NCBI GenBank assembly: GCA_030040215.1
Contig: JASHUD010000057.1
Coordinates: forward strand, 1 to 17,480
Source: Methylovirgula sp.
Lineage (GTDB): Bacteria > Pseudomonadota > Alphaproteobacteria > Rhizobiales > Beijerinckiaceae
Length of the DNA: 17,480 nt
Reading direction: 5' to 3'
The translations under genes and the position numbers were made by a program. Positions 9,234 to 15,944 of the stretch are shown here, one piece after another (position 1 is the first letter of the stretch; every line of letters begins with the position of its first letter). The notes below the pieces were generated by a model that searched no databases, was not told where the DNA came from, and saw nothing but the letters and a program-made list of their open reading frames with translations.

Positions 9234-9283
9234 TTATGCCGGAATGTATATTCTTTATGCCAGAAGGAATCTGTGCTTATCAA
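9234..9283. repeat. Helically phased direct repeats, possible operator
   Basis: TTATGCCGGAA starts at 9234 and TTATGCCAGAA at 9255, sharing 10 of 11 bases and set 21 bp apart, which is two helical turns. A weaker third copy (TTATCAA) starts at 9277. The longer word TGCTTAT occurs at 9231-9237 and 9274-9280. Same-face spacing suggests cooperative binding of a regulator upstream of the peptide gene. Chance similarity cannot be excluded for such short units. Confidence 0.4.
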
Positions 9284-9437
9284 TATGGCAGATGTTCTTG
9301 TCCTATAGCCCAAGCTGCCAAGGAAATTCCAAATCGATGCTCAAGAAATGTCGCAAGTCGAGAATAGATTCCAAGCGTCGGCACGCGCAGCGTTCGAGAG
9401 GGCGTTGTCGATTCCGGCCGATCTCAACCCAATCACT

Positions 9438-9446
9438 GGAGAAGGA
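9438..9446 (+). promoter_or_regulatory. Strong ribosome binding site of the GG-leader peptide gene
   Basis: GGAGAAGGA ends 7 nt before the ATG at 9454. It is a stronger Shine-Dalgarno sequence than those of most genes here. It fixes the start of the small gene and argues against the longer in-frame extension beginning at 9244. Confidence 0.75.
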
Positions 9447-9453
9447 TGAGAAC

Positions 9454-9654
9454 ATGCCTCACGTGGATAGCTTACGTGAACTGACCAGTTCGGAAGTCGA
9501 CGAGGTCTCTGGCGGCCTCTCCGTCGGCCTCAGTGTGAACGCAAGTGACGTTACCAGCGCGGCCTCCGGCCTGATCGGCCAAGTAGGCGGCTTGGTCAGC
9601 GGCCTTCTCGGCAGCGTTCTCGGTGCGGTGGGCGGTTTGACGAGCGCCCTCTAG
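9454..9654 (+). CDS. Double-glycine leader peptide with glycine-zipper core (candidate bacteriocin)
   Basis: Predicted 66-aa secreted peptide precursor. The leader (1-21) ends in LRELTSSEVDEVSGG and has every hallmark of a C39-processed leader: Gly at -1 and -2, hydrophobic Val at -4 and -7, Glu at -8, and Leu at -12 and -15. Cleavage after Gly21 would release a 45-aa core without Cys. The core begins with a polar Ser/Asn/Asp-containing segment (22-38). A hydrophobic Gly-rich stretch follows, with two consecutive G-x3-G-x3-G zippers: Gly42/46/50 and Gly53/57/61. Glycine zippers pack membrane helices or drive aggregation and are the defining trait of the Caulobacter CdzC/CdzD bacteriocins. A strong ribosome binding site precedes it and a perfect terminator follows, so it is a single-gene unit. 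The exporter and adaptor diverge from it. No immunity gene follows. Killing activity is inferred; a signalling or surface-structural peptide is also possible. Confidence 0.9.
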   Translation: MPHVDSLRELTSSEVDEVSGGLSVGLSVNASDVTSAASGLIGQVGGLVSGLLGSVLGAVGGLTSAL

Positions 9655-9660
9655 AATCTG

Positions 9661-9690
9661 GCAGCGGAGGCAAATACCTCCGCTGCTTTC
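9661..9690 (+). terminator. Intrinsic terminator after the GG-leader peptide gene
   Basis: A perfect 10-bp inverted repeat, GCAGCGGAGG (9661-9670) and CCTCCGCTGC (9677-9686), encloses the 6-nt loop CAAATA. It is followed by TTTCCTAATCTTCT on the plus strand and begins 6 bp after the stop codon. The T tract favours plus-strand termination. The hairpin abuts the stop of scpB on the other strand, where it may only slow transcription. Confidence 0.88.
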
Positions 9691-10434
9691 CTAATCTTCT
9701 GCTTCAGGCTCGTCCATCGGCGGATCGGAGATCTCTTCCAGGTAAGCAGAGGATTCTTCGTCGAAAGGCTCCCGCGCGTCGGGCTCCAGCGGATCCTCGT
9801 CTTCCGTCAGCGCCTCGTCATCGCGCGGCTGCGGCACCGTGAACGTCTGCGGCAACGGTCCGTCGAGAAGCCCGGCCCCCTTCAATTCTTCGAGGCCGGG
9901 AAGATCGGTGATTGCCTCGAGACCGAAATGCAGCAGGAAGGCCTCGGTCGTTCCGTAGGTCAGCGGCCGCCCGGGGCTGCGGCGCCGCCCGCGCAACCGC
10001 ACCCAGCCGGTTTCGATCAGCACGTCCAGCGTGCCCTTGGAAATCGCCACGCCACGGATATCCTCGATCTCGGCGCGCGTTACCGGTTGATGGTAGGCGA
10101 CGATCGCCAGGGTTTCGAGCGCCGCGCGCGATAGCTTGCGCGCCTCGACAACTTCCTTCGACAACAGCCAACCGAGATCGGCGGCGGTGCGAAACAGCCA
10201 TTTCTTCCCGACGCGCACGAGATTGACGCCGCGCGCCGCGTAATCCTGTTTCAGGCGCGCTAAGACGTCGCCGACCGCCAATCCGTCCGGCATGCGCCGC
10301 GCGAGCTCGGCTTCTTCCAACGGTTCGGAAGCGGCGAAAAGCATCGCTTCGGCGATGCGCATCGCCTCGCCGAGAATTGCCGGATCCGCCGTATCTGATT
10401 CGGCGTTCGGAAATAATCTTGCCACTTCAGCCAA
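9691..10434 (-). CDS. scpB: Segregation and condensation protein B
   Basis: Predicted 247-aa subunit of the SMC-ScpA-ScpB condensin, which compacts and helps segregate the chromosome. The protein has the paired winged-helix pattern of ScpB: an early helix AEAMLFAASEPL, then LSRAALETLAIVAYHQPVTRAEIEDIRGV and TYGTTEAFLLHFGLE, the most recognisable family segments. The C-terminus is acidic and likely disordered, as in many alphaproteobacterial ScpBs. I place the start at TTG 10434, because AAGGGGG lies 6 nt upstream. The ATG at 10439 is out of frame and too close to that site. The gene follows scpA by 28 bp, matching the usual operon. Confidence 0.95.
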   Translation of the reverse strand: MAEVARLFPNAESDTADPAILGEAMRIAEAMLFAASEPLEEAELARRMPDGLAVGDVLARLKQDYAARGVNLVRVGKKWLFRTAADLGWLLSKEVVEARKLSRAALETLAIVAYHQPVTRAEIEDIRGVAISKGTLDVLIETGWVRLRGRRRSPGRPLTYGTTEAFLLHFGLEAITDLPGLEELKGAGLLDGPLPQTFTVPQPRDDEALTEDEDPLEPDAREPFDEESSAYLEEISDPPMDEPEAED

Positions 10435-10439
10435 TCCAT

Positions 10440-10447
10440 TCCCCCTT
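10440..10447 (-). promoter_or_regulatory. Ribosome binding site deciding the TTG start of scpB
   Basis: AAGGGGGA on the minus strand sits with its G run 6 nt before TTG 10434. The same site is only one or two bases from the out-of-frame ATG at 10439 and 15 nt from the in-frame GTG at 10425, so TTG is the best-spaced start. Confidence 0.6.
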
Positions 10448-10462
10448 TATGCCGCGTTCCAA

Positions 10463-11251
10463 TCAGGCGGGTTGCGGGTCGCCGCGCCGCTTGACCCAAA
10501 TCGGCGCGAAGGCACGATCCTGCCGCACGTTCAGGTTTCCCTGCAGCACCATTTCAAGCGTCGCGGCAAGCCCGGAGGCGCGTATCGCGCGGCGCGCTTC
10601 GCGGTTTACGCAATAGGTCATGAGATAGGGATCGAGCGCCGACCAGTCGAGCGCCTGGCCGGCAAACTTCTCCAAGGCCTTGCGCGCGTCGGCCAGCGAC
10701 CAGACGAAACGTCGCTTCCATCGCATATGCGAAGCCGCGTGTCTCTGCCGTTGCCGCACGTAGGCCGAAAGAAGATCGTGAAGACTCGCCTGCCATTTCA
10801 AGCTACGGGCGATGGCGATGCCTTCAGGCTGGCCGCGTTGAAACATGTCGCGCCCGAGGCGCGGCCGATTGACCAGCGCTTCGGCGGCGGCGCGGATCGC
10901 TTCGAGCCGCTGCAGCCGGAAGGCGAGCGCCGCGGCGAGATCTGTGGCGAGCGGTTCTTCGTCCTTCTGCGCCTGGGGCAGCAACAGGCGCGACTTCAAA
11001 TAGGCGAGCCAAGCGGCCATCACGAGATAGTCGGCGGCGAGCTCGAACCGCAGGTCGCGCGCCCTCTCGATGAACGCAAGGTATTGTTCCGCCAAGGCCA
11101 AGACGGAAATCTTGGCAAGGTCTACCTTCTGGCGGCGGGCCAGTTCGAGGAGCAGATCCAGCGGTCCTTCGAAACCGTCGACATCGACGAGAAATGCCGA
11201 CTCGCTGCTCACTTCGTTCTGTTCAAGGGCCGGTTCCATCGGGCGAATCAT
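10463..11251 (-). CDS. scpA: Segregation and condensation protein A (kleisin)
   Basis: Predicted 262-aa kleisin that bridges the SMC heads and binds ScpB in chromosome condensation. The family signature is near the N-terminus (residues 19-52): FLVDVDGFEGPLDLLLEL, followed by RRQKVDLAKISVLALAEQYL. The segment LAADYLVMAAWLAYLKSRLL is the other conserved helix. A C-terminal winged-helix region precedes the stop. Two starts are possible: ATG 11251, with GGAAGG almost touching it, and ATG 11239, with the same site about 13 nt away. Neither spacing is ideal. It lies between nagZ and scpB, the usual alphaproteobacterial order. Confidence 0.95.
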   Translation of the reverse strand: MIRPMEPALEQNEVSSESAFLVDVDGFEGPLDLLLELARRQKVDLAKISVLALAEQYLAFIERARDLRFELAADYLVMAAWLAYLKSRLLLPQAQKDEEPLATDLAAALAFRLQRLEAIRAAAEALVNRPRLGRDMFQRGQPEGIAIARSLKWQASLHDLLSAYVRQRQRHAASHMRWKRRFVWSLADARKALEKFAGQALDWSALDPYLMTYCVNREARRAIRASGLAATLEMVLQGNLNVRQDRAFAPIWVKRRGDPQPA

Positions 11252-11282
11252 TCCTTCCGTCAGGATATTAGGCTTAAAATCG

Positions 11283-11302
11283 CGGCCGGCGAGAGCCGGC
11301 CG
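11283..11302 (-). terminator. GC-rich hairpin between nagZ and scpA (weak terminator or processing site)
   Basis: CGGCCGGC and GCCGGCCG form a perfect 8-bp stem around a 4-nt loop. On the minus strand it begins 12 bp after the nagZ stop and is followed by CGATTTTAAG, a short T run. It could partly terminate nagZ transcripts or set different levels for scpAB within one operon. The T run is short, so full termination is doubtful. Confidence 0.5.
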
Positions 11303-11314
11303 AACTTGGGCCGA

Positions 11315-12322
11315 TCAGGCGGCAATCGCAAGCGCGGCTTCGATCTCGGCCCAGGCTTCCACAGGATCGAAGTCTATCGCTTCGCGGCGCCATTGCCGGG
11401 CGAGCGATGCCCGGGCGAGCGATGCACCGGCGAGCATCGGGGCCGCCTCGGCAACGGCGGCAGCCTCGGCGAGATCGCCGTTGCAATGAAGCGCAAGATC
11501 GATACCGGCGCCAAAGGCCGCCTCGGCGCGCCCGCGCAAGTCCCCGCGCAGCGCCTGCATGGAGAGGTCGTCGCTGAGAAGCAGGCCCGCGAAGCCGATG
11601 TCGTCGCGGATATAATCGATGACCCGCTTCGAAAGCGTCGCGGGGCGTTGCGCGTCGAGCGCCGTATAGACGACATGCGCGGTCATCGCCATCGGCAGGT
11701 CGGCGTTCGCCGCGAACGGCAGAAAATCGGTGTCGCGCAAAATGTCGAGCGGTGTCGAACACACCGGCAGGTCGAGGTGGCTGTCGACCGTGGCACGGCC
11801 ATGTCCGGGAATGTGTTTTGCGACCGGCAATACGCCGCCGTCGCGCAGGCCGAACGCGGCGGCGCGGCCGAGCTTCGCAACGACATGCGGATCGCGCCCA
11901 TAGGCGCGATCGCCGATGACTGCGTGGCTGCCTTCGACGGGAACGTCGAAAACCGGGGCGCAATCGATGCTCACGCCGAGCAAATGCAGATCCCGCCCCA
12001 TGAGCGCCGCGGCTAAGCGGACGAGCCTCTCCTTGCGTTCGAGCGGCAGGCCGAGCTCCGCAAAGCGCGCCGCCGGCGGATAGGCGCGCCAATGCGGCGG
12101 GCCAAACCTCTGTACGCGCCCGCCCTCCTGATCGACGAGCACGGCCGCATCGGCATCGCCGCACGCATCTCGAAAGCTGTCGATCAAGTCGCGGACTTGG
12201 TCGGGCGCGTCGATATTGCGCTTGAAGAGGATCAGGCCGAAGGGCATGGCGTCGCGCAGGAAGCCGCGTTCCTCGCGCGTCAAGGCCACCCCGCTACAGC
12301 CGCAAACGAAGGCGCGCGTCAT
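11315..12322 (-). CDS. nagZ: Beta-N-acetylhexosaminidase (glycoside hydrolase family 3)
   Basis: Predicted 335-aa cytoplasmic enzyme that removes GlcNAc from 1,6-anhydro-muropeptides during peptidoglycan recycling. Family motifs are all present: FGLILFKRNI near 28-37, VDQEGGRVQRF (63-73), AKHIPGHG (168-175) with the loop His174 that acts as acid/base, and SDDLSM (250-255) with the catalytic Asp. The length is typical. The start ATG 12322 gives the expected N-terminus. It follows the SPOR protein gene by 25 bp and precedes scpA by 63 bp. The segment near residues 300-309 reads ASLAR twice, from a perfect 15-bp tandem duplication in the DNA. Confidence 0.96.
   Translation of the reverse strand: MTRAFVCGCSGVALTREERGFLRDAMPFGLILFKRNIDAPDQVRDLIDSFRDACGDADAAVLVDQEGGRVQRFGPPHWRAYPPAARFAELGLPLERKERLVRLAAALMGRDLHLLGVSIDCAPVFDVPVEGSHAVIGDRAYGRDPHVVAKLGRAAAFGLRDGGVLPVAKHIPGHGRATVDSHLDLPVCSTPLDILRDTDFLPFAANADLPMAMTAHVVYTALDAQRPATLSKRVIDYIRDDIGFAGLLLSDDLSMQALRGDLRGRAEAAFGAGIDLALHCNGDLAEAAAVAEAAPMLAGASLARASLARQWRREAIDFDPVEAWAEIEAALAIAA
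11396..11425. repeat. Perfect 15-bp tandem duplication inside nagZ
   Basis: CCGGGCGAGCGATGC occurs twice head to tail. The unit is a multiple of three, so the reading frame is kept and five residues near the NagZ C-terminus are doubled. It lies after the catalytic motifs in a helix-like Ala-rich stretch, so activity is probably unaffected. Replication slippage is the likely origin. Confidence 0.85.
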
Positions 12323-12347
12323 CCCCTCACTTCAGACGGGCGCGTGG

Positions 12348-13781
12348 TCAATCATTCCTGGCAACGAAGCAACCACCGCCTTTGGCCTGCACCTTTTTGC
12401 AAAGCGCGGTCGCCTCTTCATGCGACAGGCCTACGACACGAACGCGGAAGACCGATTTATTGGCGACCTTCGCCCGATGGTATTTCAAGCGATGCCCGGC
12501 GATTTCCGCGCCGTATTCTTTCTGCAGCTTCGCCATCGATTGGCGCGCCTCCGCCTCAGTCTGCGGCGCGGCGAGCTGGACGGCAAAGCCGCGTGCGCCG
12601 GACTGTGCACCAGAATCCGTCGCTTCCGTGTCGGCGACCGCAACCGGTTTGGGACGTTCCGAATGCGCGGTCGGTGCGACGACAGGTGCCGCGGGTGCGG
12701 CAGGTGCCGCATCCGCGCTGGCCGGCGCAGTATCGACGCTCGGGCTGTCCGCGGCCGCGTGCTCGGTCGTCTTCGCCGAGGACGCCGCCGTATCGACGGG
12801 AACCGGAGCCGGGCCTACGGGAAGAACGGGCGGTGCCTCCTCTTGCGCAGGTGCGACGGTCGGCATGGGTTGCGAGGCGGCCGCTACGGCGGGTTCTTGC
12901 GGCGTATCGCTCGACATGATCGTGCCATCCGGACGCACGACCACCGTCTTCACCTTCTTGGGCTCGATCATCCCGGATAGACCAAAGGCCTGATTTTGCC
13001 CTTCGACCGCGGGGGGCGCGGGAACCGGAACGACCGCAGCCGGGCTCGGAGCAACTTGCGTCGGACTTGCCGAAGCCTGCGGCGCCGTGGGAGCTTGCGG
13101 CGCCGCGCCGAGATTGGCCGGCTCCTCGCTATGGCTGACCGCCGCGACGGGAATTTGCGGAGAACTGTCGAGAACGGAAACTTCTTGGGGCTTTGGCGTA
13201 TCTGCCGCTTCGGATACGGGAATCTTGGTGGGACCCTGCTCGGCTTTGATCATCGCGATTTCGTGGGGCGCCACCGCGTGGTGCTTCAGCGCGAAACTCG
13301 CGCCGATGCCGGCCATGCCGGCAACGATGATCGCGGCGGTCGCATAGAGGGGTAACCGCGACCGCGGTGATTCGACCAAGGGCGGAGAGGTGAGATAGGG
13401 CGAATCAAGCCAATCGTCCGTGTCCGTTTCGGACAGCTCCGGATCGCCGTGAAACACTGGCTCCGGCGCGGCTGGAACCGGCGGTGCGCCAGAGCCGCGC
13501 AATCCCGCCTCGATCGCCGCGAAGTCGCCGCCCAGCCGATACCGGCGCGCGATCGGCTCGTTCGCTGGCTGCGGTTCGGCCGGATAGCGGGGCGCGGCGG
13601 ATGTCGCCGGGCGGCCCTGGAAAACAGCCTTGTATCGATCCTCGGTACTGCCGACGAGCCGCGCCAATTCGGCAAGCGGATCTTCGCCGCCCCTCTGTGA
13701 CGGGGCAGCCGTACGACCCAACCGCCGCTCGAATTCGTCGAGATTGATCATCGGTCGTTGCCTGGCTGCGGGATCACTCAT
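12348..13781 (-). CDS. SPOR-domain membrane protein
   Basis: Predicted 477-aa envelope protein. A cytoplasmic N-terminal part (1-142) contains a DEFERRLGR segment near the start. One membrane helix (about 143-165) is followed by a long Pro/Ala/Val-rich periplasmic linker and a C-terminal SPOR domain (about 397-477, from GFAVQLAAPQTEAEARQSMA to the conserved FRVRVVGLSHEEA and GGGCFVARND). SPOR domains bind peptidoglycan stripped of stem peptides at division sites, so a role in cell division or septal wall handling is likely. The ATG at 13781 has GAGG 7 nt upstream. It leads the nagZ-scpA-scpB group, a common Rhizobiales order. The linker is low-complexity and not conserved in sequence. The exact function is unknown. 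Confidence 0.9.
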   Translation of the reverse strand: MSDPAARQRPMINLDEFERRLGRTAAPSQRGGEDPLAELARLVGSTEDRYKAVFQGRPATSAAPRYPAEPQPANEPIARRYRLGGDFAAIEAGLRGSGAPPVPAAPEPVFHGDPELSETDTDDWLDSPYLTSPPLVESPRSRLPLYATAAIIVAGMAGIGASFALKHHAVAPHEIAMIKAEQGPTKIPVSEAADTPKPQEVSVLDSSPQIPVAAVSHSEEPANLGAAPQAPTAPQASASPTQVAPSPAAVVPVPAPPAVEGQNQAFGLSGMIEPKKVKTVVVRPDGTIMSSDTPQEPAVAAASQPMPTVAPAQEEAPPVLPVGPAPVPVDTAASSAKTTEHAAADSPSVDTAPASADAAPAAPAAPVVAPTAHSERPKPVAVADTEATDSGAQSGARGFAVQLAAPQTEAEARQSMAKLQKEYGAEIAGHRLKYHRAKVANKSVFRVRVVGLSHEEATALCKKVQAKGGGCFVARND

Positions 13782-13912
13782 GACATCACCTCGATTTTCC
13801 CTGCAGTCCCCCTGCCCGCCGAACTATTCCCTCAAACCCGGCTTTTTTCGGCGCTGGCGGAGGTGCCGTGGAGGTTGGACCGACAGCGGGATCGACGATC
13901 GCGGCCCGGGCT

Positions 13913-15682
13913 CTAGCGCATCTCGTCGGGGGCACGAACCCCGAGAATGGCAAGCCCCGCCGCCAAAATCGATGTAACCGCCGCCACAAGTGCCAACCGG
14001 GCAATGGTTAAATCTCTTCTTTCTTCATTAACAAAGCGTAATTGTGGCTGATCTTTGCCGCGCGTCCAGTGGGAGTGCAGATCTGAGGCAAGGTCATGTA
14101 GAAAAAAGGCGATCCGATGCGGTTCATGCGCCGTTGCGGCAGCTTCGATTACACGCGGATATTGGGCGACGAGCTTGATTAAGCGAATTTCGCCCGGATC
14201 GACAAGGAGCGAAAGGTCCGCCCGGGCGAGCGCCGGAACGGACAAATCGATGCCCGGGAACGTGGCGCCGGCCTGACGCATCACCGATTTGCCGCGCGCA
14301 TGCGCGTATTGCACGTAAAAGACCGGGTTGTCCTTGGACTGTTCGATGACCCGGGCGAGGTCGAACTCGAGAACCGCGTCGTTCTTGCGAAACAGCATCA
14401 TGAAACGCACCGCGTCGACGCCGACCTCATCCACGACCTCGCGCAAGGTTATGAAATCGCCGCTGCGCTTCGACATTTTGACCGGCTCGCCGCCGCGCAT
14501 CAATTTGACGAGTTGGCAGAGCTTGACGTCGAGAACCGCTTTGCCGCCCGAAAGAGCCGCGACCGCCGCATGCATGCGCTTCATGTAGCCGCCATGGTCG
14601 GCGCCCCAGATGTCGATCAACACTTCGAAGCCACGTTCGATCTTCGATTTGTGATAGGCGATGTCGGCGGCAAAATACGTATAAGAGCCGTCCGATTTGG
14701 TGAGCGGCCGGTCGATGTCGTCGCCAAATTGCGTGGATTTGAACAGCGTTTGTTCGCGATCCTCCCAGTCTTCGCCCGGTTGGCCCTTCGGAGCCGGAAG
14801 ACGGCCCACATAGACGAGACCCAAGGCGCGAAGCTCGGCGATCGCCGCGGCGACGAGATCTTTGCCGTCCGCCGTCAACGATCGCTCGGAAAAGAAGACT
14901 TCGTGCTTGATTCCGAGAGCGGCGAGATCGGCGCGGATTCCCTCCATCATTTGGGCGATGGCGGCGATACGGGCGGCCTCGATCCATTCGCTTTCCGGAC
15001 GCCGCAGCAAAGTGTCTCCGAACTGCGCCGCGAGCGCCGCGCCGATCGGCCTTAAATACTCGCCTGGATAAAGCCCGTCAGGGATTTCGACCTTCTCGCC
15101 GAAGATCTCGCCATAGCGAAGGTACACGGAGCGGGCGAGAGCATCGACCTGGGCGCCGGCATCGTTGATATAATATTCGCGCGTCAAATCGTGGCCGACG
15201 TAGGCGAGCAAATTGGCGAGCGCATCGCCAAAGACGGCGCCGCGCCCGTGGCCGACATGCATGGGGCCGGTGGGATTGGCCGAGACATATTCGACGTTGA
15301 TCTTCCGCTTGGGCAGCGAGATGCCTGCAGCGCCGAAGCGCGGCCCCTCCTCCAGCGCGGCGCGCAGAACTTTTGCGAAAACCGTCGGTTTCAAACGCAG
15401 GTTGAGAAAGCCGGGCCCGGCGACTTCGGCCGCGGCGACGTCTTTGTCCTCGGCAAGCGCGGCGCCGAGTTCGGTGGCAAGTTGGCGCGGATTGGCGAAA
15501 CTGGCCTTGGCTTCCTTGGCGTAGACCATCGCCGCATTGACCGCGAGATCGCCGTGCGCCGGATCGCGCGGCGGCTCGACGACGAAACGGCCGAGGTCGA
15601 GATCGGCGGGCAGCCGGCCGCTTTCCACGATCCGCGCGAGGATCGCGGCGACACGGGCATGAAATTCGGAATAAATGTTCAT
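13913..15682 (-). CDS. argS: Arginyl-tRNA synthetase
   Basis: Predicted 589-aa class I aminoacyl-tRNA synthetase that charges tRNA-Arg in the cytoplasm. An N-terminal Add1-type tRNA-binding domain covers about 1-100. The HIGH-type motif is HVGH (142-145) within NPTGPMHVGHGRG. INDAG is present near 172-176. A KMSKRSG loop (402-408) and a C-terminal helical anticodon-binding domain follow, with the family's typical C-terminal end around LGVRAPDEM. The length is normal. ATG 15682 lacks a clear Shine-Dalgarno sequence and lies 6 bp after the stop of the upstream small gene, so reinitiation from that gene is likely. A 131-bp gap then separates argS from the SPOR gene. Confidence 0.97.
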   Translation of the reverse strand: MNIYSEFHARVAAILARIVESGRLPADLDLGRFVVEPPRDPAHGDLAVNAAMVYAKEAKASFANPRQLATELGAALAEDKDVAAAEVAGPGFLNLRLKPTVFAKVLRAALEEGPRFGAAGISLPKRKINVEYVSANPTGPMHVGHGRGAVFGDALANLLAYVGHDLTREYYINDAGAQVDALARSVYLRYGEIFGEKVEIPDGLYPGEYLRPIGAALAAQFGDTLLRRPESEWIEAARIAAIAQMMEGIRADLAALGIKHEVFFSERSLTADGKDLVAAAIAELRALGLVYVGRLPAPKGQPGEDWEDREQTLFKSTQFGDDIDRPLTKSDGSYTYFAADIAYHKSKIERGFEVLIDIWGADHGGYMKRMHAAVAALSGGKAVLDVKLCQLVKLMRGGEPVKMSKRSGDFITLREVVDEVGVDAVRFMMLFRKNDAVLEFDLARVIEQSKDNPVFYVQYAHARGKSVMRQAGATFPGIDLSVPALARADLSLLVDPGEIRLIKLVAQYPRVIEAAATAHEPHRIAFFLHDLASDLHSHWTRGKDQPQLRFVNEERRDLTIARLALVAAVTSILAAGLAILGVRAPDEMR

Positions 15683-15688
15683 TGGGTT

Positions 15689-15934
15689 CTATGGCAGCCT
15701 ATTTGGTGAAGCCGCCGGCAGACGGACCTCACTGTGTCGCCATCGGTCTAAATTACCTTGGCTCTCGAGACGACCTGTCTGGACAAGCGCCTTAATGCGC
15801 TCAGCGATTTCTTCGAGACTGACATCAAGCTCCGCTTGCCTGATTTGACCGTTTGCCAATGCCATAACAAGCGCAACTTTTCGCCATCGCGCACCGACGA
15901 TCGAAAGAATAAAGTTGTCCAATTCCTCGCTCAC
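15689..15934 (-). CDS. Small conserved-looking protein, resembles DUF3658
   Basis: Predicted 81-aa protein of unknown function. It is mainly helical and soluble: SIVGARWRKVALVMALAN, then SLEEIAERIKALVQTGRLES and a tail NLDRWRHSEVRLP. This helix-turn-helix-like layout with a Trp-containing end is similar to the DUF3658 group and could be a small winged-helix domain; that likeness is from memory and tentative. GTG 15934 is chosen because it starts 10 bp after the dgt stop, with AGG about 9 nt upstream. The frame upstream of it overlaps dgt and looks meaningless. It sits tightly between dgt and argS (6-bp gap), so it is in their operon. Good codon use and tight packing support a real gene. Confidence 0.75.
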   Translation of the reverse strand: MSEELDNFILSIVGARWRKVALVMALANGQIRQAELDVSLEEIAERIKALVQTGRLESQGNLDRWRHSEVRLPAASPNRLP

Positions 15935-15944
15935 CGCGCGGCGC

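Larger units (their letters stand above)
9086..9453. promoter_or_regulatory. Divergent regulatory region between the adaptor gene and the GG-leader peptide gene
   Basis: This 368-bp region must start transcription in both directions. Its middle (about 9200-9300) is clearly more AT-rich than the surrounding genes. TTGACC on the minus strand (9192-9197) could be a -35 box for the adaptor gene, though no good -10 follows. Facing the peptide gene, TATATT (9247-9252) resembles a -10 box without a good -35. TTATGCC occurs at 9234-9240 and 9255-9261, 21 bp apart, and a related TTATCAA follows at 9277-9283, 22 bp further on. CAAGCTTG at 9195-9202 is a perfect palindrome. No second small peptide gene is visible. 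The regulatory role is inferred from position and helical phasing; the exact promoters are not resolved. Confidence 0.6.

Noticed and set aside
9286..9302. Sigma-54 promoter (TGGCA...TTGT) ahead of the peptide gene
   Set aside because: The spacing is one base too long and the -12 GC is GT, so the essential element is missing.
9244..9453. N-terminal extension of the GG-leader peptide
   Set aside because: The frame is open, but the extension is Arg/Lys/Cys-rich and unlike a leader. The strong ribosome binding site is placed for ATG 9454, and the leader consensus fits only that start.
4074..9654. Radical SAM protein as a maturase of the GG-leader peptide (RiPP pathway)
   Set aside because: The radical SAM gene is convergent with the exporter, lacks a RiPP recognition-type domain and resembles HpnP throughout. 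Proximity to the peptide is better explained by chance.
10292..12016. 574-codon plus-strand open frame across scpB, scpA and nagZ
   Set aside because: It is antisense to three genes with clear family motifs and crosses their boundaries, so it is a composition artefact.
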